DNA of 64,000 bases from Herbidospora solisilvae (GTDB lineage: Bacteria > Actinomycetota > Actinomycetes > Streptosporangiales > Streptosporangiaceae). The notes under the pieces are model-generated. The model did no database searches and was not told where the DNA came from. It saw only the letters and a program-made list of their open reading frames with translations. Where the stretch lies: assembly GCF_009901565.1 (NCBI RefSeq), contig NZ_WXEW01000007.1:310001-374000 (forward strand), given 5' to 3'. Made by a program: the position numbers and the translations under genes. Below are positions 13,882 to 21,440 of the stretch, piece by piece (positions within the stretch are counted from its first letter, which is position 1; each line of letters begins with the position of its first letter).

Positions 13882-15170
13882 GATTCGGCATCGTCTGGTT
13901 GTCCTCGCTGGTCTCCGGCGTCGGATCGAGCCTGACGGGCTTCGTGCTCGGCGTCTGGGTCTACCAGAACACCGAGTCGACCACCCTGTTCGCGCTGGTC
14001 ATGCTGTCGGGGCTGCTGCCCGCCATCCTGGTCGGCCCGTTCGCCGGGGTGATCGTCGACCGGTTCGACCGACGCCGCGTCCTGATCATCAGCGACTGCG
14101 TCGTGGCGCTCAGCACCGGCGCGCAGGCGCTGCTGCTCTACAACGACGCGCTGCAGGTGTGGCACATCTGCCTGGGCTCGTTCGTGGGCGCGGTCTGCGG
14201 CACGCTGCACATGACGACCTACCAGGCGATGACCCCGCTGCTCATCCCCGAACGCCACCTCGCCCGCGCCAACGGCCTCATGCAGATCACCATGGCCACC
14301 CAGATCGCCGCGCCGCTGGCGGCCGGGGCGCTGCTGGCCGCGATCGGGATGACCGGCGTGCTGGTCCTCGACCTGGTGACCTTCGCCATCGCGGTGACGA
14401 CGCTGCTGGTCGTGAAGCTGCCGGCGTCGGTGGTGAGGGCGCCCGGCGCGGGGTCGGCGAAGGCGCCGCTGAGCGACCTGTCGTACGGCTGGCACTACCT
14501 GCGGCGGCGCGGCGACCTGATGCGGCTGACGCTGACGTTCACCGCGTACAACTTCTGCTTCGCCGTGGCCGGGGTGCTGGTGCAGCCGCTGATCCTGTCG
14601 TTCGGCTCCCCGGCCGTGCTGGGCGCGCTCATGTTCGCCGGCGGGTCGGGGGTGTTCCTGGGCGGCATCGTGATGGGCCTGTGGGGCGGCCCGAAGAAGC
14701 GGGTCCGCGGCATGGGCGTGTTCATGCTGCTCGGCAGCGTGTTCCTGGTGCTGCACACCCTCCAGCCCAACCCGTGGCTGGTCGCCGGGGCGGCGGCCGC
14801 CTTCCTGTTCACGCTCCCGGTCGTTCAGGGCTCCGGCAACGCCGTGCTCCAGAGCCGGATCGAACCCGACAGCCTGGGCCGCGTGCTCGGCACCGTGCAC
14901 ACGATCGGCGGCATCGGCAGCCCGTTCGCCTACCTGCTGGCCGGGCCGCTGGCCGAGTTCGTCGCCGGTCCGCTGCTGCGGGACGGCGGCGCGCTGGCCG
15001 GGAACGTCGGCCGGCTGATCGGCACGGGGGAGGGGCGCGGCATCGCCCTCGTCATCCTCGTGGACGCGCTCATCCTGGCCGTCGTCGCCGTCACCGTGCT
15101 GCTGCGCAAGGAGCCCGCGCCCCGCGAGAAGGAGGAGGTGTCCGATGCCGTTGAACCCGCCACCGCATGA
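13878..15170 (+). CDS. MFS exporter of the NRPS cluster
   Basis: This is a major facilitator permease of about 430 residues with many hydrophobic segments and the loop 2-3 motif DRFDRRR typical of the drug-efflux (MFS_3/EntS-like) branch. The GTG at 13878 overlaps the NRPS stop as GTGA, the pattern used throughout this operon. An in-frame GTG four codons upstream is possible. The C-terminus is a short charged cytoplasmic tail (KEPAPREKEE). Its position suggests export of, and self-resistance to, the peptide product. Confidence 0.85.
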
Positions 15171-16086
15171 GACCCCGCCGATGCCGTTGCTCGACATCGT
15201 CGGCGCGATGTCGACCCACGCGGCGTCGGCGGCCGTGCGGCTCGGCGTCTTCGACGCGTTGCCCGGCACGGCCCCCGACCTGGCCAAGATGCTCGGCGCC
15301 GACGAGGAGGGCCTGACCCTCCTGCTCGACCTGCTCGTGACGACCGGCTACCTGACCCGCGACGACGACGTCTTCGCGGCCTCGCCCGGCTGGGTCTCCG
15401 CCGGATACGGCACTCCGCTGGTCCTGTGGTCGTCGATCCTCGGCGAGTTCTGGAAGGACCTCTTCGACGGCGTCTCCACCGGGCGGCCCCGGGCCGACTT
15501 CTACCGCTGGCTCTCCGGCCGCCCGGACGAACTGGCCGTCTTCCACCAGCTCCAGTCGGGCCTGGCGGGCTGGCTCGCCGAAGAGGTCGTCGGCCTGATC
15601 CCGATGACCCCCGGCCGGCTCGCCGACGTCGGCGGCGGCCACGGCGTCTTCGCCAAGGCCTTCGTGGACGCCACCCCCGGCCTGGACGCGGTCGTCGTCG
15701 ACCTGCCTGGCACGCCCAGCGCGCTCCCGCTCGTGGAGGCCGACCTGTCGGAGCCGCTGACGCTGGAGGGCTACGACCACGTGCTGCTGTTCAACGTCGT
15801 CCACGGCTTCTCCCGCGAACGCGCCCGGGGGCTGGTGCGGGAGGCGGTGGCGTCGGGAGCCGACGTCCACATCCTGGAGACCACGACGACCCCGCGCGGC
15901 GGCGTGGCCGACCAGGCCTTCACCGAGGGCTTCGCCCTCAACCTGTGGCTCACCCAGGGCGGCCGCCTCTACACCGCCGACGAACTGGAGGCCTGGCTCC
16001 GCGAGGCGGGAGCCGCCGACGTCACCCGAACCGACCTGACCCGTTCCCCCACGCACACCCTCATCACCGCAAGGAGCACGTCGTGA
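15145..16086 (+). CDS. SAM-dependent O-methyltransferase
   Basis: This 313-residue class I methyltransferase has an N-terminal winged-helix-like dimerisation part ([15 protein letters not shown]) and the SAM-binding motif LADVGGGHG near residue 165. This is the layout of the acetylserotonin/hydroxyindole O-methyltransferase family. A strong ribosome site (AAGGAGGAGG) precedes the ATG, which lies 26 bp inside the end of the exporter gene in another frame. It most likely methylates a phenolic or hydroxyl group on the peptide or a precursor, for example one created by the monooxygenase of the same operon. The substrate is inferred from context only. Confidence 0.82.
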   Translation: MPLNPPPHETPPMPLLDIVGAMSTHAASAAVRLGVFDALPGTAPDLAKMLGADEEGLTLLLDLLVTTGYLTRDDDVFAASPGWVSAGYGTPLVLWSSILGEFWKDLFDGVSTGRPRADFYRWLSGRPDELAVFHQLQSGLAGWLAEEVVGLIPMTPGRLADVGGGHGVFAKAFVDATPGLDAVVVDLPGTPSALPLVEADLSEPLTLEGYDHVLLFNVVHGFSRERARGLVREAVASGADVHILETTTTPRGGVADQAFTEGFALNLWLTQGGRLYTADELEAWLREAGAADVTRTDLTRSPTHTLITARSTS

Positions 16087-16256
16087 CCCACCTGGTCGTC
16101 CGCAACGACGAGGAGCAGTACTCCCTCTGGCCCGCAGGGCGGGAGATCCCCGACGGCTGGCACCCGGACGGTTTCGAAGGCACCCGCGAGGAGTGCCTGG
16201 CCCACATCGAGGAGGTCTGGACGGACATGCGCCCCAAGAGCGCCCGCCCGGCCTGA
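16083..16256 (+). CDS. MbtH-like NRPS chaperone
   Basis: This 57-residue protein shows the full MbtH pattern: an N-terminal [10 protein letters not shown], then [18 protein letters not shown] and EVWTDMRP. MbtH proteins bind adenylation domains and are often needed for their folding and activity. It starts at a GTG overlapping the methyltransferase stop, is the last gene of the NRPS operon, and is followed by a hairpin terminator. It is too short for standard ORF length filters. Confidence 0.95.
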   Translation: MTHLVVRNDEEQYSLWPAGREIPDGWHPDGFEGTREECLAHIEEVWTDMRPKSARPA

Positions 16257-16264
16257 CGAACCCC

Positions 16265-16299
16265 CGTCCGGGCGAGCCTGGCGCCGGCCCGCCCGGACG
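16265..16299. terminator. Hairpin between the convergent MbtH and His-rich peptide genes
   Basis: A perfect 10-bp stem (CGTCCGGGCG with CGCCCGGACG) encloses a GC-rich loop of about 15 bases. It lies between two convergent stop codons and could end transcription from both sides. There is no U-tract, as is common in high-GC actinomycetes. Confidence 0.6.
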
Positions 16300-16307
16300 C
16301 GTTCCTC

Positions 16308-16421
16308 CTAGTGGGCCGAGTGGTCGTGGCAGTGGCCGGGACCACAGGCGGCCTCGGCGCCGCAGTCGAGCTCGTGCTCGTGGTCGGCGTCCTCGTGGTC
16401 GTGATGCGGGTGGTCGTTCAT
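16308..16421 (-). CDS. His/Cys-rich 37-residue peptide
   Basis: This short gene encodes 37 residues with ten histidines and three cysteines. It opens with MNDHPHHDHEDADHEHE, has a Cys-containing middle, and ends CGPGHCHDHSAH. The ATG follows an excellent ribosome site (GGAGGGG, 8 bases upstream), and the upstream spacer is AT-richer with a 21-bp imperfect palindrome. There is no signal peptide. The clustered His, Asp, Glu and Cys suggest binding of a transition metal such as zinc, nickel or copper. A role as metal buffer, metallochaperone or modified-peptide precursor cannot be decided from sequence. It is convergent with the NRPS operon, so a link to the product is possible but unproven. Confidence 0.7.
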   Translation of the reverse strand: MNDHPHHDHEDADHEHELDCGAEAACGPGHCHDHSAH

Positions 16422-16462
16422 CGATGTCCCCTCCGTCTGAACGATGATGGTTACGGAGAGTT

Positions 16463-16483
16463 ATCGACGGTTCGACCATCGAT
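16463..16483. promoter_or_regulatory. Palindromic operator upstream of the His-rich peptide gene
   Basis: ATCGACGGT-TCG-ACCATCGAT is a 9-3-9 inverted repeat with one mismatch, 42 bases upstream of the peptide start codon, where a promoter is expected. It has the size of a dimeric repressor site such as a metal-sensing regulator. The regulator is unknown. Confidence 0.5.
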
Positions 16484-16502
16484 CAAACGTCTGAGCAAGT
16501 AT

Positions 16503-17363
16503 TCACATGTCATGGGATCGGGCCGTGCCGCGCAGCACGCGGTGGTCGGACATCCAGGGCCGCCAGCCTCCGCCGCTGGCCGTGAAGCCGGAGAAGTGGT
16601 TGCTGAACAGGATGTAGTCGATCTTCAGGTCCTGTTCGGGGAAGGTCACCCGCGCCAGCGGGTCGATCTCGTGGAACCGGCGGTAGAGGTTGCGGATCGG
16701 CGCGGTTCCCGGGCTCAGGTTGAGGTCGCCGCCGATGACGAGCGGGCCCGTCCAGCCCCGGATGACCGTGTTGATGTAGTTGACGTGCATCTCCCGGTTG
16801 TGGCCCTTGTAGTCGACGTGCGTCGTGCAGAGGCGGGTCGGGCGGTAGGCGAGGACGGCGTCCACGCAGAGGAGGGCGCGGGGTTCGTCGTGGTGCGGGT
16901 TCGGCAGCGCCCAGACCCCGCGGGCGAAGACCGGTCCCTTGACGAAGACGGCGATGCCGAAACGGCGGTCGCCCCAATTCCGGCGGCACGCCTTGTTCTT
17001 GCGCACGGTCACCACGTAAGTGGCCTGGTATTCGCCGGAGAGCCGGTTCCGCAGGGCGTCGAATTGCCGGCCGCACAGTTCCTGGAGAAAGAAGGCGTCG
17101 GCGTCCTGGGTCTCGCGCACGAGGGACGACGTCCACCTCGCCAGGGAGAACGCGTTCTCGCACAGGCCTCCGCACACGTTGAAGGTGAGGAACTTGAGCG
17201 GTTCGGCGGCGGGCTCGGGGATGGGCGCCGGCGTGGTCACGGGCGTCGGCGCCGGAACCGGTGCCGGGGCCGGTGCGGGCGCTGCGGGCACCGGTGACGG
17301 CGGTGTCGGTGTCGACGCTGGAGTCGACAAAAGCCCCATTATGGTAATTACTCGCAATATCAC
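16503..17363 (-). CDS. Exported endonuclease/exonuclease/phosphatase-fold protein
   Basis: This 286-residue protein has a short hydrophobic N-terminus, then a Pro/Ala/Thr-rich linker (residues about 15-55), then a DNase I-like EEP domain. Catalytic signatures are visible: TFNVCGG, an acidic QELCG, the nucleophile-activating GGDLN near residue 212 and the terminal MSDHRV. The family hydrolyses phosphodiesters or phosphomonoesters using divalent metal, so extracellular nuclease or phosphatase are both possible. The GTG start is set by a strong GGGGGAGG ribosome site 6 bases upstream. A 12-bp inverted repeat lies just outside it, shared with the divergent GntR gene. Confidence 0.75.
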   Translation of the reverse strand: MILRVITIMGLLSTPASTPTPPSPVPAAPAPAPAPVPAPTPVTTPAPIPEPAAEPLKFLTFNVCGGLCENAFSLARWTSSLVRETQDADAFFLQELCGRQFDALRNRLSGEYQATYVVTVRKNKACRRNWGDRRFGIAVFVKGPVFARGVWALPNPHHDEPRALLCVDAVLAYRPTRLCTTHVDYKGHNREMHVNYINTVIRGWTGPLVIGGDLNLSPGTAPIRNLYRRFHEIDPLARVTFPEQDLKIDYILFSNHFSGFTASGGGWRPWMSDHRVLRGTARSHDM

Positions 17364-17377
17364 GCTTTACCTCCCCC

Positions 17378-17409
17378 AAAGGCACTTCTAATGGTACAGA
17401 AGTGCCTTT
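17378..17409. repeat. Perfect 12-bp inverted repeat between divergent genes
   Basis: AAAGGCACTTCT and AGAAGTGCCTTT flank an 8-base loop, and T residues follow on the plus strand. It sits in the 5' region of both the EEP gene and the GntR gene. It could be an operator for a dimeric regulator, or a hairpin acting on the leader RNA. Read rightward it looks like an intrinsic terminator. Confidence 0.6.
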
Positions 17410-17478
17410 TTGGGCTGGTGGGAAGGTGTGCCCGCGAAGGCGCATGATCTGCCAGAGTTGGAGTCTGAGGAGGTGGGC

Positions 17479-18114
17479 GTGCTCGAAGCGGCCAGTCTCG
17501 TCGAGCTGTCGATGAACCAGCTCCGCGAGGACATCCTGAGTGGCGCGCTCCAGCCGGGGGAGCGCCTGATCGAGGAGCAGCTCACGCGGCGTTTCGGCAT
17601 CAGCCGGGCGCCGCTGCGCGAGGCCCTGCGGCTGCTCGACGAGCAGGGGCTCGTGGAGCACCTGCCGCGGCGCGGGGTCCGGGTGGCGCAGTTGTCCGAG
17701 CGCGACGTCGACGAGCTGTTCGGGCTGCGCGACGTGCTCGAACAGTACGCCGTCTCCCTCTTCACGCCCCTCGCCGAGGGAACCCACGTGGGCGACCTGG
17801 AAGACGCGCTGAAGGCCATGGACGTCGCCGCCCGCAAGGGCGACCTCCGCGAGGAGAACGACGCCCACTGCCGGTTCCACATCGCCATGGTCGCCCTGGC
17901 CGGGCAGCGCCACCTGCTGCTCGCCTACCGGCCCGTCATCCACAAGCTCCAGCTCTACATGGCCGCCAACCTGCGGCGCGAGGTCGAGCACGTCGGCGAC
18001 CCGGGCGACGGCGTGCGCCGCCACCGCAAGCTGTTCGACGCGGTGGTCAGCCAGGACGCGCCGACCGTGCTGGCCGCACTGGCCTCCCACGGCGCCCGCA
18101 CCTATATCGGGTAA
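17479..18114 (+). CDS. GntR-family (FadR/FCD type) transcriptional regulator
   Basis: This 211-residue protein has a winged-helix N-terminus (LREDILSGALQPGERLIEEQ, FGISRAPLREALRLL) followed by an all-helical FCD ligand domain. The FCD domain holds the conserved Asp/His positions that usually coordinate a metal (DVLEQYA, HCRFHIAMV). I choose the GTG at 17479 because GAGGAGG lies 5 bases upstream. The upstream TTG and GTG codons lack a well-spaced site. It precedes an amidohydrolase-permease pair in the same direction and probably senses the pathway substrate. TGTCGACA at 18155-18162 is a candidate binding core. Confidence 0.85.
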   Translation: MLEAASLVELSMNQLREDILSGALQPGERLIEEQLTRRFGISRAPLREALRLLDEQGLVEHLPRRGVRVAQLSERDVDELFGLRDVLEQYAVSLFTPLAEGTHVGDLEDALKAMDVAARKGDLREENDAHCRFHIAMVALAGQRHLLLAYRPVIHKLQLYMAANLRREVEHVGDPGDGVRRHRKLFDAVVSQDAPTVLAALASHGARTYIG

Positions 18115-18118
18115 CCCG

Positions 18119-18162
18119 GCGTTAACGCGGCGCGGCGGCAGCGGATACATATTCTGTCGACA
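18119..18162 (+). promoter_or_regulatory. Candidate operators ahead of the amidohydrolase-permease operon
   Basis: The spacer after the GntR gene holds two perfect palindromes. GCGTTAACGC lies at 18119-18128, and TGTCGACA at 18155-18162 within an AT-richer stretch. The second has the GT..AC core typical of GntR sites. The first shares GTTAAC with the hydantoin-permease control region at 58925-58968. Confidence 0.4.
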
Positions 18163-18259
18163 ATCGACGAATAGACCGCCCGGCCGGTCCGGCGTCGGGG
18201 GACGTACCGGTTGTGGCTCGCGCTGTGAATCTGCCTCACATGACACAGAGGAGCCGGTC

Positions 18260-18919
18260 GTGCCCACTGTCGACGCGTCCCCCTATTCGTTCACGTTCGA
18301 GCCCGAGTCAACCGCGCTGCTGGTCATCGACATGCAGCGCGACTTCGTCGAACCCGGTGGTTTCGGAGAGACCCTCGGGAACGACGTCAGCAAGCTCCAG
18401 AAGGTCATCCCGCCGCTGGCCCGGCTGCTCGGCGCGGCCCGCGCGGCCGGGCTGCTGGTCGTCCACACGCGGGAGGGCCACCTGCCCGACCTGTCCGACT
18501 GCCCGCCCGCCAAGCTGAACCGCGGCGCGCCCTCGATGCGCATCGGGGATCCCGGCCCGAAGGGCCGGATCCTCATCAGGGGTGAGTACGGTCACGACAT
18601 CGTCGACGACCTCAAGCCCCTCGGAGACGAGCCGGTCGTCGACAAACCCGGCAAGGGCTCGTTCTACGCCACGAACCTCGGCGAACTGCTGGCCGAGAAG
18701 GGCGTCACCTCGCTCGTCGTGACGGGTGTCACGACCGAGGTCTGCGTCCACACGACCGTGCGGGAGGCCAACGACCGGGGCTTCGAGTGCCTCGTCGTGT
18801 CCGACTGCGTCGGGTCGTACTTCGACGAGTTCCAGGAAGCGGGACTCGCCATGATCGCCGCGCAGGGCGGCATCTTCGGCTGGGTCGCCCCCTCCGAGAA
18901 CCTGATCGAGGTGCTGTGA
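18260..18919 (+). CDS. Isochorismatase-fold amidohydrolase, biuret-hydrolase type
   Basis: This 219-residue cysteine hydrolase has the complete triad: Asp in DMQRDF, Lys in DKPGKGSFYAT and the nucleophile Cys in TGVTTEVCVHTT. These motifs closely resemble biuret amidohydrolases and related N-carbamoyl amidases, which release ammonia from small C-N compounds. The GTG start has AGAGGAG about 7 bases upstream. Its stop overlaps the start of an NCS2 permease, and a GntR regulator lies upstream. Together they look like a nitrogen-scavenging unit: uptake of a ureide or heterocycle, then deamidation. The exact substrate is not provable from sequence. Confidence 0.82.
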   Translation: MPTVDASPYSFTFEPESTALLVIDMQRDFVEPGGFGETLGNDVSKLQKVIPPLARLLGAARAAGLLVVHTREGHLPDLSDCPPAKLNRGAPSMRIGDPGPKGRILIRGEYGHDIVDDLKPLGDEPVVDKPGKGSFYATNLGELLAEKGVTSLVVTGVTTEVCVHTTVREANDRGFECLVVSDCVGSYFDEFQEAGLAMIAAQGGIFGWVAPSENLIEVL

Positions 18920-20466
18920 TGACGACTCCCGCGGTGAAGGTGCCCTGGTGGGTGCCCGGCGACACCAACGCCTTCTTCGGCCTGGGCTTCAACGTCCTGG
19001 TCAACGTCCTGACCCTCACGGCCCTGTGCGTCGGCGTGGTGCACATCTCCGAGGGCGACGTGTACGGCGTGATCCTCCCGGCCCTCGGCATCCAGCTGCT
19101 GATCGGCAACGTCTACTACACCTACCTGGCCAGACGGCTGGCGAAGAAGGAGAACCGCCTCGACGTCTGCGCGATGCCGTACGGTCCGTCGGTCCCGCAC
19201 ATGTTCATCGTCGTGTTCGTGATCATGCTGCCGACGTACCTGGCCACGAACGACCCGATCGCCGCCTGGCAGGCCGGCCTGGCCTGGTGTTTCATCATCG
19301 GCTTGATCGTCCTGCTGGGCGCGTTCGTCGGCCCGGTGATCAGGAAGTACACCCCGCAGGCGGCCATGCTCGGCACGCTGGCGGGCATCTCGATCGCCTT
19401 CATCTCGATGCGCCCGGCCGCCCAGATGTGGGAGGCGCTCTGGATCGCGCTGCCGGTGCTGGTCATCATCCTGGTCGGCTTCTTCACCGACCTGAAGCTG
19501 CCCGGCAACATCCCGGTCGGCCTGGCCGCCCTGCTGGTCGGCTCGGCCATCGGCTGGATCGGCGGCTACATGGAGCCCGCCGCCGTCGGCGCGGCCATCA
19601 GCGACATCGCGGTGGGCCTGCCGACACTGAAGATCGACCTGCTGGTCAGCGGCCTGAGCGAGGTCGCGCCGCTACTGGCGACGGCGATCCCGCTGGGCAT
19701 CTACAACTTCACCGAGGGCATGACCAACGTCGAGTCGGCCGCCGTGGCGGGCGACACCTACAACCTCCGCTCGGTCCTGCTCGCCGACGGCGCCGGCGCG
19801 GTGGTGGGCTCGGCCCTGGGCTCCCCGTTCCCGCCCGCGGTCTACATCGGCCACCCCGGCTGGAAGGAGGCGGGCGGCCGGGCCGGCTACTCGATGGCCA
19901 GCGGCGTCGTGATCGCCCTGTTCTGCTTCCTCGGCCTGTTCAGCGTCCTGGCGACCCTGCTGCCGACCCCCGCGATCGTGCCGATCCTGCTCTACATCGG
20001 CCTGCTCATCGGCGCCCAGGCCTTCCAGGCGGTGCCCCGCGTCCACGCGGTCGCGGTCGTGATGGCCATCATCCCCAACATCGCCGCCTGGGCGGCCGGC
20101 CAGATGAACAACGTCATCGCGGCCTCGGGCGTGGCCGTGACGAGCGAGCAGATCGCCGCGGCGGGCTCGGTCTACCACGGCACGGTCCTGCTGGGCGGCG
20201 GCGCGATCCTGGCCGGGCTCGTGCTGGGCGCGATCGTGGCGTTCATCATCGACCGGAACTTCTACTGGGCGGCCGGCTACGCCCTGTTCGGCGCGTTGTT
20301 GTCGTTCATCGGCCTGGTCCACGCGGAGAAGGTCGGCTGGAACGTCGGCGGCCAGATCGCCCTCGGCTACGTCTTCGCCGCACTGGTCCTGGCGGGCTTC
20401 GGCCTCTGGCGCGGCCGCTCCCCGGAACCGGCCGAGACCAAGGAGGAGACCCCGGTCGAGGCCTGA
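18919..20466 (+). CDS. NCS2-type xanthine/uracil family permease
   Basis: This 515-residue polytopic membrane protein has about 12-14 hydrophobic segments and motifs of the nucleobase-ascorbate/NCS2 fold (LPLGIYNFTEGMTNVESAAVAGD-like region near residue 270, NIPVG, GHPGWK). It is longer than many bacterial NCS2 members. The ATG overlaps the stop of the amidohydrolase, so the two are translationally coupled. It probably imports the compound hydrolysed by that enzyme, which may be a ureide or triazine derivative rather than a classical nucleobase. A terminator follows it. Confidence 0.82.
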   Translation: MTTPAVKVPWWVPGDTNAFFGLGFNVLVNVLTLTALCVGVVHISEGDVYGVILPALGIQLLIGNVYYTYLARRLAKKENRLDVCAMPYGPSVPHMFIVVFVIMLPTYLATNDPIAAWQAGLAWCFIIGLIVLLGAFVGPVIRKYTPQAAMLGTLAGISIAFISMRPAAQMWEALWIALPVLVIILVGFFTDLKLPGNIPVGLAALLVGSAIGWIGGYMEPAAVGAAISDIAVGLPTLKIDLLVSGLSEVAPLLATAIPLGIYNFTEGMTNVESAAVAGDTYNLRSVLLADGAGAVVGSALGSPFPPAVYIGHPGWKEAGGRAGYSMASGVVIALFCFLGLFSVLATLLPTPAIVPILLYIGLLIGAQAFQAVPRVHAVAVVMAIIPNIAAWAAGQMNNVIAASGVAVTSEQIAAAGSVYHGTVLLGGGAILAGLVLGAIVAFIIDRNFYWAAGYALFGALLSFIGLVHAEKVGWNVGGQIALGYVFAALVLAGFGLWRGRSPEPAETKEETPVEA

Positions 20467-20475
20467 CACACAAAG

Positions 20476-20515
20476 AAAGGGACCTCCCGCCGGCCGGTCG
20501 GGAGGTCCCTTTTCT
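20476..20515. terminator. Intrinsic terminator, bidirectional
   Basis: A 14-bp stem (AAAGGGACCTCCCG with CGGGAGGTCCCTTT) closes a 9-base loop and is followed by T-rich sequence. It lies between the convergent permease and DUF1206 genes. Confidence 0.85.
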
Positions 20516-20525
20516 TCGCCCTGGA

Positions 20526-21332
20526 TCAGGTGCGGTGCCACCGGCTCTCGGCGAAGCAGTAGGCGGCGAAGAGGATCAGGCCGATCGCGACCGCCGCGAG
20601 GAGCCACGGGCCCATCGGGGTCTCCGACAAGGACTTGAGGGCGTCGTCGATGCCGGCCGCGCGGTCGGGGTCGTAGGTCAGGGCGGCCTGGCCGACCAGG
20701 ACGCCGGCGGCGATGGCGACGATGCCGCGGGAGATGTAGCCGGCCTTGCCGAGGCGGACGACCGTCGTGCGGGCCTTCGGCTCGGTCACGTGCATGTCGC
20801 GCATGAACTTCTCGGTCCAGCCCTCGTGGATCCAGTACACGCCGAGGGCCATGAGGCCGAGCGCGAACAGGCCGACCAGGAACTGGCCGCCGGGCAGTTC
20901 GAACAGGGCGCGGGTGGCGTCCTGCGACTGGGAGTCGGTGCTGGAGGCCTCCTTGCCCTTCAGCAGGAGGCTCGTGATGGAGACCACCAGGGTCACGTAC
21001 ACGACCGCGCGGGCGATCGACTCGACGCGCTGGCGCATCTTCGGGTTGCCCCAGATCGCCTCGCCGATCTGCCAGACGGCCAGGCCGGCCAGGCCGACGG
21101 CCATGATCCACAGCAGCACCGAGCCGAACGGCTGCTCGGCCACCATGTGGATCGCGCCTGACTTGTCGGCCTCTTCCCCGCTGGACCCGCCGAAGGCGAT
21201 CTGCAGCGCGACCAGTCCGATCAGCGCGTAGAGGACGCCTCTGGCGGCGAATCCGACCTTCGCCAGCTTGTCGAGCAGGGGGTGCTGTACGGCCCTGCGG
21301 GCGGCGCCGCCGACCGTCTCCGTGGTCGTCAT
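20526..21332 (-). CDS. DUF1206-family integral membrane protein
   Basis: This 268-residue protein carries six predicted membrane helices arranged as three repeated pairs. Each repeat opens with a similar KVGFAARGVLYALIG / ARAVVYVTLV / KAGYISRGIVAIAAG pattern, the hallmark of DUF1206. The function of the family is unknown. AAGGGA lies 6 bases upstream of the ATG. It stands alone, facing the permease operon across a shared terminator. Confidence 0.8.
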   Translation of the reverse strand: MTTTETVGGAARRAVQHPLLDKLAKVGFAARGVLYALIGLVALQIAFGGSSGEEADKSGAIHMVAEQPFGSVLLWIMAVGLAGLAVWQIGEAIWGNPKMRQRVESIARAVVYVTLVVSITSLLLKGKEASSTDSQSQDATRALFELPGGQFLVGLFALGLMALGVYWIHEGWTEKFMRDMHVTEPKARTTVVRLGKAGYISRGIVAIAAGVLVGQAALTYDPDRAAGIDDALKSLSETPMGPWLLAAVAIGLILFAAYCFAESRWHRT

Positions 21333-21440
21333 GGGAGGTCCCTTCGTTGTGGCTGGACCCCCTCTTCCTTCAAGGACGATCAGTAAACCCCAGGCAAAGT
21401 TTTGTCAGGTTCTCTTATGGTTTGTCGTAAAAGGGGCCTA

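Noticed and set aside
17410-17478. Upstream TTG/GTG starts for the GntR gene
   Set aside because: They lie next to the inverted repeat without well-spaced ribosome sites. The GTG at 17479 has GAGGAGG 5 bases upstream and begins the family N-terminus.
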